DNA of 64,000 bases from contig CM119270.1 of the NCBI GenBank assembly GCA_051294375.1, positions 9,487,530 to 9,551,529 of the forward strand, given 5' to 3'. Shown here piece after piece: positions 12,213 to 42,624 of the stretch (position 1 is its first letter; each line of letters begins with the position of its first letter). The notes below the pieces were generated by a model. It did not search any database, was not told where the DNA came from, and was given only the letters and a program-made list of their open reading frames with translations. A program made the translations under genes and the position numbers. This DNA comes from Paraspadella gotoi. Lineage: Eukaryota > Chaetognatha.

Positions 12213-13202
12213 TCTCCTTCCGTCTCGAAAACTGTCATGAGTAATTTTTTTCTTTTTAAACTGATGAAGACGAATTGATGCGCGATTTTTAATATTTTGA
12301 AAATCGTCGATTGCGATTTGGGATTGAAGATATTAAACGTGAACGTTTTCAACTCATCATTAACCTCCCCCCCCCCCGCCGCCGCCCTCTCGCATTTCAC
12401 CGATATATATTACTTAACCAAAACACCCTAAAATTTGCTATTAAACAATATTGATAAAGAGCTTTTTGAAAACAACGGAGTTCAAAAATAAAAAAATAAA
12501 AAATTAGAAAATAAAAGCAGGAGAAAGAGGGGGTCTCCCCTCAGCCCCGCCGCCCCTACAAGAGGCCCCACGCTAATCCCTCTTCTCATTAATCTCAATG
12601 ATATCTCATCGCAGCCCATCATCTGTCGAACGAGCCAATGCGACGTTGCGTCGTGGAGTTGGGTTGTGTCACGTTGCTTTTTTTCGCGCTGCGTAACATT
12701 TGTTACGTTGGGTTTTTGTCGTTCGATCGCAGAATACTTGTCGCCTTGCATAATGGCTTTGCATTGTAAATTTTTTCGCAGCATTAATTTGTGTTAATGC
12801 ATAGCTTTGGGGTGACTATTCTGTGAGAGAACGACGTTCGAGTTTTGACTAGTAAAGAAATTATGACATTCTAAGTCAAGCAAACGCCCGACATAATTAT
12901 TGTCAGGGGAGTTATCAACAAGATAAATGCTTTCTCAACAATTTCGTTTTATTCAATATGATAAACTTAACTTTATTTTCTCATTTGACTGATCTTAATC
13001 AAGAAAAAAAATGTTCTATATTAATAATTTTGGGTCTAAATACAAAGCACACTTATTCGGATACAGAGTGATGTATGTATTAAAATCAAAAGTTTATGAC
13101 TCGTGAGATATTGCCTCTTCTTCCGACGTGTGAATGCCTGAGTGAGTCATTCGGCGTTTCACGAATGCTTTCACTCATCGTGAGTCATTCTTTTTTTCTC
13201 TA

Positions 13203-13318
<116 letters not shown>

Positions 13319-13905
13319 ACTTTCTCTCAGTCTATCCCACACCCTCTCTCTCTTTCTTTACCCCCACGCACCCAGAGCTCTCGATCGGGGCCACAGAATC
13401 CCAATTAATCTCGGCCCCGCGGTGATGCGCCCCATGGGGGTCAGTTATTGAATGATGAGAAGGATGGTGGTGACCCCACCCCATCCCATGGTTAGGGTAA
13501 AGGGTCAGTTTCGGGGACGACTCTGAGCAGCTTCCTTAAATATAGGGATATATAGGGATATATAATATATAGGGAAGCATAAATCAAAGTAATTATTATT
13601 TATATATGAAGTAAAATCCTGAGAAAAGAAAAGAGAACATAAGATTCTTTGTAGTGAAGAAAGTATCGAGAAGGAAGGGTGAGGAAGATGGAAAGTAAGT
13701 TCATCTGAAAAGAAGAAGAAACGAGGATCGGTGGTAAGGAAATCGAGTGGGCGAGAGGAAGGTAGGAATGGTGGAGAAATAAAAGGGAAGCCTCACTCCC
13801 TCTGGATTTCAAATCGAATGTTGCATCGTTGAGGGGAGAAGGGATTGAGGTACATTGAGGTTCAGTCGTTTCAATTTCAAAGATAAGACCACGCCTTCTC
13901 ACTTT

Positions 13906-13909
<4 letters not shown>

Positions 13910-13992
<83 letters not shown>

Positions 13993-14062
13993 CTCTCGCT
14001 CTCTCTCTCTCTCTTCTCTCTCTCTTTCTCTCCTCTCTCTCTCTTTTCTCTCTCTCTCTCTG
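13910..14062. repeat. (CT)n tract
   Basis: CT repeat, pure on the left and interrupted on the right. Confidence 0.95.
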
Positions 14063-14265
14063 TTTCTCTTTCTTTCCTTCACTGGCCTCGCATTTTCTCG
14101 ACGGACCATGTAGCCTTTTATTATATCACTATATTGCATTTTCTTCCTTTTTTATTAGTATTTCATCAAAAATTTTTAAACGGAAAATACATATTGCTTT
14201 TTTTCATTTATTTTTTAACTTACCTATTTTCCAAATATTTTTCACTGCGTACGATACTTGCCAAT

Positions 14266-14317
14266 ATTAAGATTAAGATTAAGATTAAGATTAAGATTAA
14301 GATTAAGATTAAGATTA
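14266..14317. repeat. (TTAAGA)n hexanucleotide repeat
   Basis: Close to nine perfect units of TTAAGA, just upstream of the retrotransposon remnant. It is not the arthropod telomere unit TTAGG. Confidence 0.95.
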
Positions 14318-14484
14318 CAGTGTAATAATTATTTTCCTTTTTATCATTGAGTCGTAGTTCTAAAAAAAAATTAGAGAAAGGCGAGAAAGTAGACAGGAAC
14401 AGAAGGAAAGAAAGAGAATAAAGAAGATAAGAAAGAGAAAAAGAAAGATGATAAAAATGATAAATATAAGTGTAAACAAAATAT

Positions 14485-14984
14485 ATGATTTTTGAAAAAA
14501 ATGACTATGGCATTGGGTCTGGACAACTACAAGTTGACTCATGCCCTTTCGAAAGAGTGACCGCCTGGAAATATTTGGGATTTAATTTAAGATCAGAAAT
14601 CAAATTTGAATTTGATGCAACTCCAGAATTAATGTCTTTTTACAAGTCCTCAAATTGTATTTTTAGCTTTTTACAAAACCCGATGAGCCAGTTCTCATGC
14701 AATTATTTTACACTAATTGTGTATCAATATTAAGATATGGTTGCGAAGTAAAACAATTTCGGTACAAATATATTTATCAATTAAATGTGGCCATCAACAA
14801 TGGCATTCGTAAAATATTTGGGTGGAACAGATGGGAAAGTGTCCGCCAATTGAGAGAATGTTTTTGTTACCCTGATATTTATACGATTTTTCAAAGCAGT
14901 CATGAACGATTAACAAAGAAATTAGTTTTAACGGAAAATAATGTGCTAATTTATTTGTATAATAACTTTGAAATACTCTTATAG
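14485..14984 (+). pseudogene. non-LTR retrotransposon reverse transcriptase, C-terminal remnant
   Basis: Two overlapping frames together give the end of a non-LTR (LINE) reverse transcriptase and the region just after it. Frame one has GSGQLQVDSCPFERVTAWKY followed by LGF, the family's F/W-KYLG motif, then LMSFYKSS and FLQNP. A one-base shift at about 14677 moves the match to the next frame, which continues DEPVLMQLFYTNCVSILRYG (14679 on). It then has IRKIFGWNRWESVRQLRE and a terminal ERLTKKLV. This matches the LL-YTNC--L-YG-E and NN-IRKIF---RWESV pattern of jockey/CR1-type elements as I know them. Catalytic palm motifs are absent, so it is a 5'-truncated, frameshifted copy. A 3' region to about 15095 ends in ATGAAATAAAC and a (TA)n run. 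Confidence 0.75.
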
Positions 14985-15096
14985 AGTATCATTACTGTTA
15001 ACGTTTGTTTTCGTTTTAATTTTCTGTTTGGGGAGGGTTAGACTTCATTTAATTGTATCAAATTTAACTGTATCAAATTCTTGATATGAAATAAAC

Positions 15097-15133
<37 letters not shown>

Positions 15134-15261
15134 AATTATATATTATAAAAAAATAAAAATGAAGGACCACGACATAGATAAGGAGGGTAGACGTTAAACG
15201 CGTGTGCGGAGGACGAGATGGGAAAGGGAGGAGAGACTCGCGCTGAGCGACGACCGGGACA

Positions 15262-15295
<34 letters not shown>

Positions 15296-16479
15296 AATAG
15301 ATGGTCACAAGGTTACATTGGGGAGGCAGTGACAACTTTTGCCTGCGTGGGAGGCAAGGACGAGGAGGAAAACGACGACGACGACGACGACGAAACGAAA
15401 AGTTGTCGTCGATGTCGTTCTTAAATACGATGTCTGTTCTGTTCCCTGTTATGCAATGTCGTCGCTTTTGCTCAGTTAGTTTTCGTCAACTTTTAGCAAC
15501 TTTACTGTTCATTTCTGTGGTTTCTGTGGTTTAATTAGTTCGGTGGTTGATTAGACAGACGATGACGATGACGATGATCACGACGACCTCGACTCAAAGG
15601 AGTCATTTAGTTTTTGAACTAATTTAAAGTACTAGAGCGTGTTAAACATACCCCTTTATAATCAAATGTCGAATAATTTGTTTATACACTCCATGGACTC
15701 AGTAAAAGTAATTTTTAACGAGTCAGAAAAGCAAAACAAAGACCGACAACAGTTTTAAAAAAACCCCGTACGACGCATATTTACGTCGACAGGCGGTTTG
15801 ACTAAAAAAGATGAAAGGTTCGCTGAACCCGTTGTAAATTCTTAGCGGATTGCTCCAAAAATTGTTATTAAACCTATTTTTTTCTCAATACTTTTCAAGT
15901 CGGATAAAAATAATCCATAATTTATAGTAAGAGAAAAAAAAACAGAGAGCAGATTTCTTTCTTAATCTCTAAGCGTTTTTAGTGTTTTGATTCAATACGA
16001 TATTCCTTCACTCTCTCTCTCCCTCTCTCTCTCCCTCTCTCTCTCTCTCTATCTCTCTCTCTCCCTCTATCTCTCTCTCTCTCTCTCCCTCTCTCTCTCC
16101 GTTATTTATTGTTAAGCTAGTAAATTTTTCCTCTTTACATAAAAAATGCGACTCAATTTAAATTTGTAATTGGGCAACTGACTCACGCGTCAAAACGATT
16201 TTGTTTTTTTGGCAAGATTCATAAGCCGTTTTAAAGTTGCGATCAAAGGGATACCATGTCTTCAAAAACTGTAAACCGTAACAACTTCCCGACACACAAA
16301 ATTCCTTCCCCTTCCTCCACCACCTTTTCTCTTCCTTCTCTCTTTATTTGTTTTCAATTCTTCCAAGATTAAGAGAGAGACAATAACAAAATCTTCTCCC
16401 GCGATTCGCAGGTCGGGTCTCTATCCAAGATCATTGAGATTTAGCTTGAGGTTCCCAAATCTCTTTTTATTATATATTA

Positions 16480-16502
16480 TATATTATTATTATTATTATT
16501 AA

Positions 16503-16567
<65 letters not shown>

Positions 16568-16613
16568 GTTATTAAGTTATTAAGTTACTCAGTATTAATA
16601 TTATTATTATTAG

Positions 16614-16645
<32 letters not shown>

Positions 16646-16655
16646 TTATTATATT
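16480..16655. repeat. (ATT)n microsatellite
   Basis: Long ATT array with occasional AGT interruptions. Confidence 0.95.
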
Positions 16656-16810
16656 TCGCTCCAGCTTCGTCTTCATCGTCAGACTTATCAGGCGCGCAAA
16701 TCATTTCGCGATCGAATCGCGTTGAGACGATGTCGTTATCTTTAAACAAACGATTAGTTATCGTATCGGGAACGATGTCTTTTTCTCACATCATCCCTTT
16801 CTAAAGCTTG

Positions 16811-16837
16811 GGTCGTCGTCGTCGTCGTCGTCGTCGT
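16811..16837. repeat. (GTC)n microsatellite
   Basis: Nine perfect GTC units. The same triplet class, as GAC on the sense strand, encodes poly-Asp in exchanger exon 2. Confidence 0.95.
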
Positions 16838-17441
16838 TTTTCTCCATATTTTATCCCTTCTTCGTCGCTGTCTTCGTTGTCGTCGACATTTCAAACTTTC
16901 AATCATCGCCTTTTACTTATATTCGCACATGTGTAATCGAAATTAATCGCTTACCGACTCTTCATAAATCTTATTCCTTACACCTTTTTTCTTTTTTCCT
17001 TTGATAAACTTACCATCTTTTGAGGGGGGGGGGAATAACGACCTATAAAAAAAGCTGTTATTCATCACTATAGGCGGTTTTAACTTTCCAAAACAAAAAG
17101 ATAACCTCCGCTTTTGTTTTAATTTTTTTGTTTTTTATCTCGGTAACTGAAACATCCAGAATAACAACAACAAGGATCTGCAACAACGCCTACGCTGGGA
17201 TGCTCTATCTCCACCGTAACCCTCGACTCCTCAAACCTCCCACCGACCCTCGTTGACGATCCTCTTGAGTTTGTCTTCAACCCCCCCCCCAACACCCTGT
17301 CAATTGGCCGACCCCCTGACTTCCCCCTTTTTTCTTTCTTTGCCTTTCTAACTGGATCGAGTCAGTGGGTCGTGAGAGTCAAAGAGTCACGACGTCGTCG
17401 TTGTTATCTTCGTTGTCGTTGTCGTTGGCGTCATAGTCGAG

Positions 17442-17477
17442 TATATATAGACCTGAGCGCGGAAGCATTCTTCATTC
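17442..17477 (+). promoter_or_regulatory. candidate core promoter (TATA box + initiator)
   Basis: TATATATA starts at 17442. The initiator-like TCATTC at 17472-17477 fits the arthropod consensus TCA(G/T)T(C/T), with the A at 17474 lying 32 bases after the first T of the TATA box. This is the expected spacing. A second TCAGTT lies at 17483. No downstream promoter element was seen at +28. It is 1.8 kb upstream of the exchanger start codon and could drive it. The link to the gene is inference. Confidence 0.4.
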
Positions 17478-17575
17478 GCTCGTCAGTTTGTTTCAATGAT
17501 TTTGAAAATAACGATCGTCGTTAAAATCGCATTCGTAAATTTTGATTACATCATAATCACGAGCTGTATTTGAAG
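17474..17575 (+). other. possible 5' UTR exon with short upstream ORF
   Basis: If transcription starts at 17474, the first good donor is GAAG|GTATAA at 17575/17576. It could join the acceptor TTTTTCACAG|GG at 19214/19215 just before the coding start. The exon contains an upstream ATG at 17496 with 25 codons ending TGA at 17573, directly before the donor. Confidence 0.3.
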
Positions 17576-17858
17576 GTATAATTGCGCTGAATGCGAATCA
17601 TAGTCGTTCAATGTACATATAACTAGTTTTAAAAAAGGGTTCGTCTCTATCATTTCTATTCATTTTAACACGCGATAAAGTTTATTATCTACATCATCAA
17701 CATCGTCGTTGTAGTCTGGTCGTCGTCGTGGTGGTAATTCTCATGTCCAGGTGCCTAGATCTTAATAGATCTGACATCAAGCTCTCTCTCTCTGTCTCTC
17801 TGTCTCTCTCTCTCTCTCTTCTCCTCATCTTCTCTCTCTCCTCCTCGTCATCTCTCTC

Positions 17859-17904
<46 letters not shown>

Positions 17905-18122
17905 ATTTATCTCTCTTAGTAGCATCTAAGTAAATGGACCGATACATGTAAAATTGTGAATTTTATATCTATACTTGCAAAGTAGATTTCTTAAACGGCG
18001 AGAAAACATTAAGGTTTTTGAATTTTGAGTACTTACCTTTTTTTAATTTTACCTTTTTTTCGAGCATTTTTCTAACGAAGCAATCCAATCACCTTCCTTT
18101 CTTTCGCTCGCGTTAAACTCAC

Positions 18123-18201
<79 letters not shown>

Positions 18202-18594
18202 CCAGGTTTTATCCAATCGGTAACTATCAAAGTTAATTGTTCGCGTTACGCCGGCGATCTTCGTTTCTAAAAACCCATGCTCACCTCATTGTGCTGTTTC
18301 GGGAGACTGGGGATATCGCTGACGATCACAACGACTGCGATGATGTCGATCACGACGTCGCTGTTGATGACGACAACGATTATAATGACTGCCTCGATTT
18401 TACCGGTGAATCAATCGACTCATAGTGAAACAAAGAACGGATTATATTCAGCCCGAATTTAACTTTCAGTTTTTAATATTCAATTCCTCGTCTTTTGTCT
18501 TTGGAAATTTGTCTCGCTTTATTTATTTTTTTTTTTTGGACTTTCTTTTTCCCTTTGTCTTTTTTCCTTTGGTTTTTTTAAAATTTTTATCTCT

Positions 18595-18646
<52 letters not shown>

Positions 18647-19214
18647 CCCTCTTTCGCAATTATTGGGTGTTATCTCCGATATTTTTCCTAATTTCAATTC
18701 CCTCAGCGCACCGAATATTAAAAAAAAAGTTTGAACATTTCCCATCTCGATATTTTTCCGACGCGTTTGTTATTGTTGTCCGTTTAATTTGACAGCGAAT
18801 CCAACAATCGTCAAAAAACGAGCGGAAATAAATATTAAACTAAAATTCGTTTCGATGAACAAACAAAATAAAAATTCAACGAACTCTTTCCCTTCGCCGG
18901 ATTCTCGATGAATTTTCAATCTCATTTTCGCTGCTGCTGACTCCTTTTCCAATTTTCTTTAAACATGCGTTGATCATTTTTTTGTTTTTAGTCGGTCATT
19001 TTTAAGAAGGAAATATTTAATACGAATTGTAATATAAAATATAATAAAGATGTCTGCTAATGAGCGACTAAATATTGTTCTATGAAATTTGAATTTAAAA
19101 ATATTTCGATTCTCCCTTGGTTTCCTGTTTTTTATCATCGTTGTCATATTTCACCGTCGGCTATACCTCCCTCCTCCTTCATTTCCTCCTTCCTCTCCCC
19201 CTTATTTTTCACAG
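17576..19214 (+). other. putative 5' UTR intron of the exchanger
   Basis: Holds a CT tract (17781-17905), a GA tract (18126-18199), a GAC/GAT-rich stretch (about 18310-18400) and a CT tract (18597-18643). No exon recognised. Confidence 0.35.
18126..18199. repeat. (GA)n tract
   Basis: Pure GA repeat of 37 units, the first GA-oriented tract on the plus strand. Confidence 0.97.
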
Positions 19215-36614
<17,400 letters not shown>

Positions 36615-36808
36615 GTGAGTTTGATGCGGGTTGGTGGGGGCGGTTGGGTAAGGTTTTGGGTCAAATGCGACATTGTTTGGTTTGAGGAAAAGTTAAAGTT
36701 TTTTTTTATAGTTTTTTATGAGTTGTCGCGATTCGCATTTTGTACATCTTCAGCGGGTATTAGTATTAATGTAGCAATTTTATAAATTTAAATTAACTGT
36801 CAAACAAG

Positions 36809-36810
<2 letters not shown>

Positions 36811-36901
<91 letters not shown>

Positions 36902-37023
36902 AGAAAGAGAGAGTGGTATTGACGTCCTTTTCTTTGGTTTATGAAGGTTATAGATGTAGTTAGCGCCACCGTTATCGGGATATAAAGGTGTACATCTATC
37001 TCTCTTTCTCTCCCTTTCTCTCT

Positions 37024-37112
<89 letters not shown>

Positions 37113-37130
37113 ATCTCCCTCTCTCTCTCA
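36811..37130. repeat. (GA)n and (CT)n in inverted arrangement
   Basis: A GA tract (about 36811-36914) is followed by a CT tract (about 37001-37130) with about 85 bp between, so the two can pair as a long hairpin. Confidence 0.95.
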
Positions 37131-37393
37131 CACACGTCGCGAGAGAGTGAGTGACTATTTGCCTTTTAGTTTCACGACATATCCCTCCCGACGGAACTAA
37201 TGGAAGGAAAAGGGAAAAAAAGCCGTCGCTCTCATTGTCACTCTCGTCGTCGTTGTCAGGGTTGTTGTCACTTTTAATTCGTTTTTGTTGTCATCCTCGC
37301 TGTCATTTATCCTTTTCTTATCCTATTAATTTCTCTTATAAAATGTCTTCATATATTTATGACCGAAATTCTTTCTCGACCAATCGAACCATA

Positions 37394-37476
37394 GACTTGA
37401 CTTGACTTGACTTGACTTGACTTGACTTGACTTGACTTGACTTGACTTGACTTGACTTGACTTGACTTGACTTGAC
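37394..37476. repeat. (TTGAC)n pentanucleotide array
   Basis: About 16 uninterrupted units of TTGAC. Confidence 0.97.
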
Positions 37477-38737
37477 ATTCGTCCAACAAGGGACGTTGTC
37501 ATCGTCATCGTCATCGTCCTCACCTTATTCTTCTACATTATCTTTCTTATCGTAAGTCCCTTGTTCCTGGAAATTAGTCGCTCCGCCCCCCTGCCCTCCC
37601 AACCGCCCGCCCCTTTCTTGCCGGCAAAGAGCCCTGTGAAATATCGAGACGCAGTAGCAGTGATTGCTTCATTTAACAACAGAACGACTCCCTGTCTCGA
37701 ACAGTTTCTTGTTCTAATTCCGTGAATAATCGTTTAGTCCAAGTTTCAAAAATAAGCGCGTTTCTCCTACTTTTTCACCGGAAAGTTTATGAGGGTAAAA
37801 GTGTGCAATTTAACGTACAGAAGTATAACCGAAATGAAATTTTATATCTACCTTCTTATGGGAGATATTTACGTTTCCCTACTGCGCCCTCTTGAAAACT
37901 AAAAATATTTTTCACAAAATGAGCTTCATTGGTAATTCAGGAAAAGTCTCCGCGGTTATTTGGAACAACTCGGAAACCTATTTCTCACTCTCTTTTAAAA
38001 AGTCTTTGAAACTGTTAAATCTCTAGGTTTTTACGTATTAAGTTACTATTACTTTGTTACCGTACATTGAACGTAGTATTTAGGAGAAAGTTTAGTTAAA
38101 CGACTTTTTAAAAAACTAAAGGCTAAAGACAATCTGAAAATTTCTTGTTCCGTATTTGAGCACCTCATTTGCCTTCAATCCCGTTTAATTAAGTCTATCG
38201 TTAAAAATTCCATTTTTTATTCTTTTTTTCACGTTTTCATTAAGTTTTATTACTTTTTTAACCGCTAGATGTTTCCGTTTTTGACTTATGTTCTTTTCTT
38301 TTCATTTCTTAATTTTATCGCCTTTCCCCCCATTTCTTTTTTTTTTGGCGGTTGATGAATTCATTTGCCTAATCAATATTACCCCCGCTCATCCAAAGTT
38401 CTTACTTACCTCATCCTCACCCATTTCTCGCAATATTGTAAGTTTCCCATTGTTCTCCCCCTTCCCAGCCTACATTTTCCCTCCACTTCGCAAAATCCCC
38501 GCTTCTCCGCTTGCCGACCCTCCTGTGTTCCTCTCTTTCGCTTTCCGCTCTATTTAACTTTCCAGACACGGGATTTACTGATATCCTTATGAATCCTTAC
38601 CCGCCTTTCTCTCCAACCTCACCCAAAACTCCTACCTTCGCCTCTTTTATTTTCTTTTCTAGCATCTTAACTTTCCTTTCCTCCTAACCTTACTCAATTT
38701 TCTTTTCTCCAAAGCCTCGTCTAAACATTTCCCCCTT

Positions 38738-38796
38738 CCTTCCTTCCTTCCTTCCTTCCTTCCTTCCTTCCTTCCTTCCTTCCTTCCTTCCTTCCT
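38738..38796. repeat. (TTCC)n array
   Basis: About 15 uninterrupted TTCC units. Confidence 0.97.
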
Positions 38797-39230
38797 TTTT
38801 CTATAGACAAAAAACCTTTTTTTCTCTTTTATGCTCATAATAGTCTCCATTTTCTTCAAAATTTCCTACCTTCTCTTTCCTCTCAAACCTGAACAATTTC
38901 TTCCCTCATTTTCTTTTCTCTCCTTTTTCTCCTTTCTACATGTCTCCCTTTCCTTTCCTCCCACCTTCATCTCTTTCCTTTTTTTAATCGCTGGTGAAGA
39001 ATCCCCTCGGATTTTTGCTCATTTATTTTCTCATTGTGGGAAAAAACGATTTTTATGATGGTCGTCCCTTTTTCGGGTCGTCTTCGTCGTCGTCGTCGTT
39101 GTCGTCGTCAATGTCTTTGTCCCACTCAACCCAGAGGAAGTAAAACCTTTTCTACAATTACGCGGAGAGAAAGGATTCGAATTTAAAAAAACAAGTTTTA
39201 GCAAACAATGTCGGATCTGCCCACGATCAT

Positions 39231-40050
39231 TGAGGTAATTAATTAATTAATTAAAGTTTTATTGTTTTTAGGTATTTTCATCACTGACCACGACAAAAGC
39301 AATGACGACAATGATGGCGACGACGACAATAATGCCGATAACGATTGACTTAATTGATTGATTGATTGATGAAATAATTAATTAATTGATAAATAATTTG
39401 ATTGATTGAATAACTAATTAATAGATAAATAAATTGATTGATTGAATAATTAATTGATTAATTATTGATTGATTAATTCATTATTGATTAATTAATTGAT
39501 TAATTAACTGATTAATTATTTGATTCAATAATTTACATTTAACATAAAAGAAAAAAAAGCATAATCAATTAGTGAAACAGGTTTTTTTTTCCATTTAAAC
39601 TAATTTCCACTCAGACGATTCCATCGAAACTTGATTTTCAGCTTAAACACAAATTTTCCTACGCACATACAAAATTTCAAGTCACTCGCCCCATCCACTC
39701 TTGAGTAATTGGCGTTCAAATAGTGAAATTTTTTTTTACATTTCAACTCATTTTCGCTCGCACAATTATATCTCAACTTCATATCCAGCTAAATCACACA
39801 CTTCCCTATCCACACAAAAAATTTCATTACAATTCATCCATCCAATCACGAGTAATTGTAGTTTTTTGCTAAGGAGGGATGGACGGACAGACAGACGGAC
39901 GGACATCATTTTTTTGCATATTTTATTATAATTCGATGTTCTGACATGATATAAGTGAATGCCCGACAAGATTCAGGGGGCAGACCGACAAACTGACAAA
40001 GTGAATTATAGAGTCGAGATCTGCTAATAAACATATCCGACTAAAAACTG
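39231..40050. repeat. degenerate ATTAATTA/ATTGATTG repeats and a two-unit repeat
   Basis: 39231-39530 is built of ATTAATTA and TTGATTGA words. At 39640-39860 two diverged units of about 150 bp share CAGCT-AA-CACA and a final GAGTAATTG. They are followed by GGACGGACAGACAGACGG (about 39881). The pattern looks like a decayed repeat family. Confidence 0.6.
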
Positions 40051-40700
40051 TTCTCTCTCTCTATTTGTTTCTCTCTCTCTCTATCTCTCTCTCTCTCTCT
40101 TTAGAATTTTCGAATTTTAAAATAGTTTTAAAGCTATATGACGTGACGCAGAACGAAATTAACTTTTTAGCTTTGTTAGGAGAGTTCATTCTTGTAATCC
40201 TAGACATTGAGTAATAAAAATCCCCAATGATTTTGTATATTAAGAATCAACTAAATACTAGTACGTGCTTGATGCTTTTCATCTTATTTTATAATTGTTT
40301 CAAGTTTCGTAAACGTTTTTTCCAACCGTCTCGCAGTTGCCCGTCTCTTTAAATTATTTATGTAAATGAATGGAAAATGTTTTCTCTCTTTTTTTTTGCT
40401 ATCTCTCGTTCTTTCTGTTCCATATTTATCTTTCCAGTTTCTCTTCTTCTCTCTCTCTCTCTCTCTCTCTCATTCTCTCTCCTCTCCTCTCTCTCCTCTC
40501 TCTCTCTCTCTCATCTCTACTCTCTTTTCTTTCTCTCTCTCTCTCTCTCTGTTAGTTTTTCTATTACATTCTTTTCCCTACGCCAACGCTTTTTAACTCC
40601 CACTCACTCTTATCATTGACTCTCTCGCTCTCATTTTTTCTCCTTGAGACCAGGCTTTTCCAGATCAGAATTGAATCCTTTTCCAGTCGAAAAAAACTCT

Positions 40701-40785
40701 TTTTCTTTTCTTTTCTTTTCTTTTCTTTTCTTTTCTTTTCTTTTCTTTTCTTTTCTTTTCTTTTCTTTTCTTTTCTTTTCTTTTC
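40701..40785. repeat. (TTTTC)n array
   Basis: About 17 units of TTTTC. Confidence 0.97.
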
Positions 40786-41129
40786 TTCTTTTTTTTTCTT
40801 TTTTTCTTTTTTTCTTTTTCTTTCTTTCTTTCTTTCTTTTTTTTTCTTTTTTTATCTTCTCTTTTCTTACGATCTTTATAATTTTATTTCTTTATTTCTC
40901 ATTTCATCAGCTTTTTTTTTCACTCCGTTTCACTCATGAGCTTGTCATATTTCATGTAAATTTCATTTGCCCAAAGTTTGCCACGCCCACTTAGATATCG
41001 CCGCTTTTATATTGCGCTTCGATTTCTGAACATCCTCGGGAACGCGGCTCGCACCGTGTTCGCGCACGTTCCGACTCCTGAGACAGAAACTCTTCTTGTG
41101 CGGCGAGGTCCCTATTACCGGTTCGGCAC

Positions 41130-41290
41130 GTGTACTCCGGCACGATTTCCGGCGTGCCATGATTATCGGCACGAGTTCAGTTATGCATCTATAACCATCG
41201 CGAGTTCCGGAATGCCCCGATTACCGGCACGACTTCCGGCCTTGCCCCGATTAACGGCACGAGTTCCGGCACGTTCAAGAGGTCGCGCCG
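41130..41290. repeat. degenerate GGCACGA-TTCCGG repeat
   Basis: Units containing GGCACGANTTCCGG recur at roughly 30-bp spacing (about 41139, 41168, 41237, 41267), several preceded by CCCCGATTA. Confidence 0.7.
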
Positions 41291-42624
41291 CAACTAAAAG
41301 GTTCGCCTTTCGAGGTCGGGCCTTCGGAGGTCGAGGTCAACGAGCGCCGTGATTGATGACCCGTGACTTCGACCGCGCCTCCGAAACTCCGGGGAACTAT
41401 TTACCTTTTTTTTATTCGCCTACAGGGTGGTCTTCTTTTATTTTCGGAATATATATGTATATGTTTGCGTTGTGAGAGTTCGTGATGTGAGGATATTGAA
41501 ATTAGAACATAGAAGAACTTTGTTCCTTTTGCGAAGATCCTTTGGTTCTTTGAGTATTGTTCAACTCTTCGATTGAATAAAAATATTATATGTAGTCCGG
41601 CTACAAGTAGCTAAGTATTTTTTGAAAAAAAAGGAGACGTTTCTCGACTTGGAACTTTTCGAATTTAACGACACTATAATAAGAAAGCGACATTTAACAG
41701 TTTACGTATTAAATTTAATTAAAAATTAAATTAAAAATATACATTATCAATACTTTAAAATAATCTTACAATCCATCGTATAATCTATAATAAAAACATT
41801 TACAATTGTAGTCCACACAAATAACATAAATAACAAAACTGGCGAAAGAGAAAGTCTAAAGCCCTCCACCAGACGTAAGCAGTCTGAACACAAACGTGTG
41901 ATTAATGGACGAGTCGTCCAGCACGGGATAAATCTAATCCGTTCTTCGTCCCTCGAAAACTCTTGGAACTAATGTGGGCGGAATTGTTCTTCACTAGGAA
42001 TTAAAAAACTCTAAACACGGTCGGCGCTTTTCGTTCAAAGGAAGTCTGTTCTGTGTTTCTGTCTCTCTTTTTGTCTGTTCGCGGCAAAAAACATGATGTA
42101 AAACCGACAAAGAAAATAGTTTTAGTTAAAAATAAAAGGTCTGGGGCAACTAGCGTCTTTCCGAGGATATGAAAATTGTTTCAGTTATTACAAAATGCTA
42201 CATTAACATATTTTCTTTATTTCCCGATTTAATAAATATATTTATTTTTTTATCTCTCAATAACATTATTAACTATGTTTTTAATTTGTTTTCATAATTT
42301 CTTTCCCTCTTGCAGATTTTCTCCTTTTTTCTTTTCTTCTTCAAAATTCCTTCCGCTTTTCATTTACTTTTCGTTATTAGACTAATTCTTTCTTTATTTC
42401 TTATCTTCCTAACGACTTCCCTTTTTTCTTTCTTCCATTTCCCTGTCGTTCCTCATCTCTTCTCATTTTTCAATCGCTCACCCGCTCGAGACCCACCTCC
42501 AGACCCACCTCCCACTGTACACCCATTCGAGACCCTCCTCACTCCTCACTAACCCAGTAAATATCCTACCTCCTCTCTTCCTCAATCCACCATCGAACGT
42601 GCCTGTACGTACATACTATTTCCC

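Larger units (their letters stand above)
15001..17441. other. spacer upstream of the exchanger promoter
   Basis: Contains (AT)n at 15097-15128, GAC-type triplets at 15250-15295 and 15370-15395, CT repeats at 16010-16100, a long (ATT)n array and (GTC)n at 16811-16837. No gene seen. Confidence 0.6.
36615..39230. other. region after last recognised exon
   Basis: GA and CT microsatellites, a (TTGAC)n array and a TTCC array, T- and C-rich DNA. No exon of CBD2 or of the alpha-2 bundle identified. Confidence 0.6.

Noticed and set aside
14266-14317. (TTAAGA)n as a telomere relic
   Set aside because: The unit differs from TTAGG and TTAGGG and the array is perfect and short, as in a normal microsatellite.
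40978-41352. 124-codon frame rich in Arg, Ala and Pro as a gene
   Set aside because: It is explained by the degenerate GGCACGA-TTCCGG repeat in a GC-rich island and shows no domain or splice context.
41830-42060. Minus-strand frame ending VLDDSSINHTFVFRLLTSGG as a terminal exon
   Set aside because: It is under 30 codons, has a stop just upstream, and no acceptor or poly(A) context was convincing.
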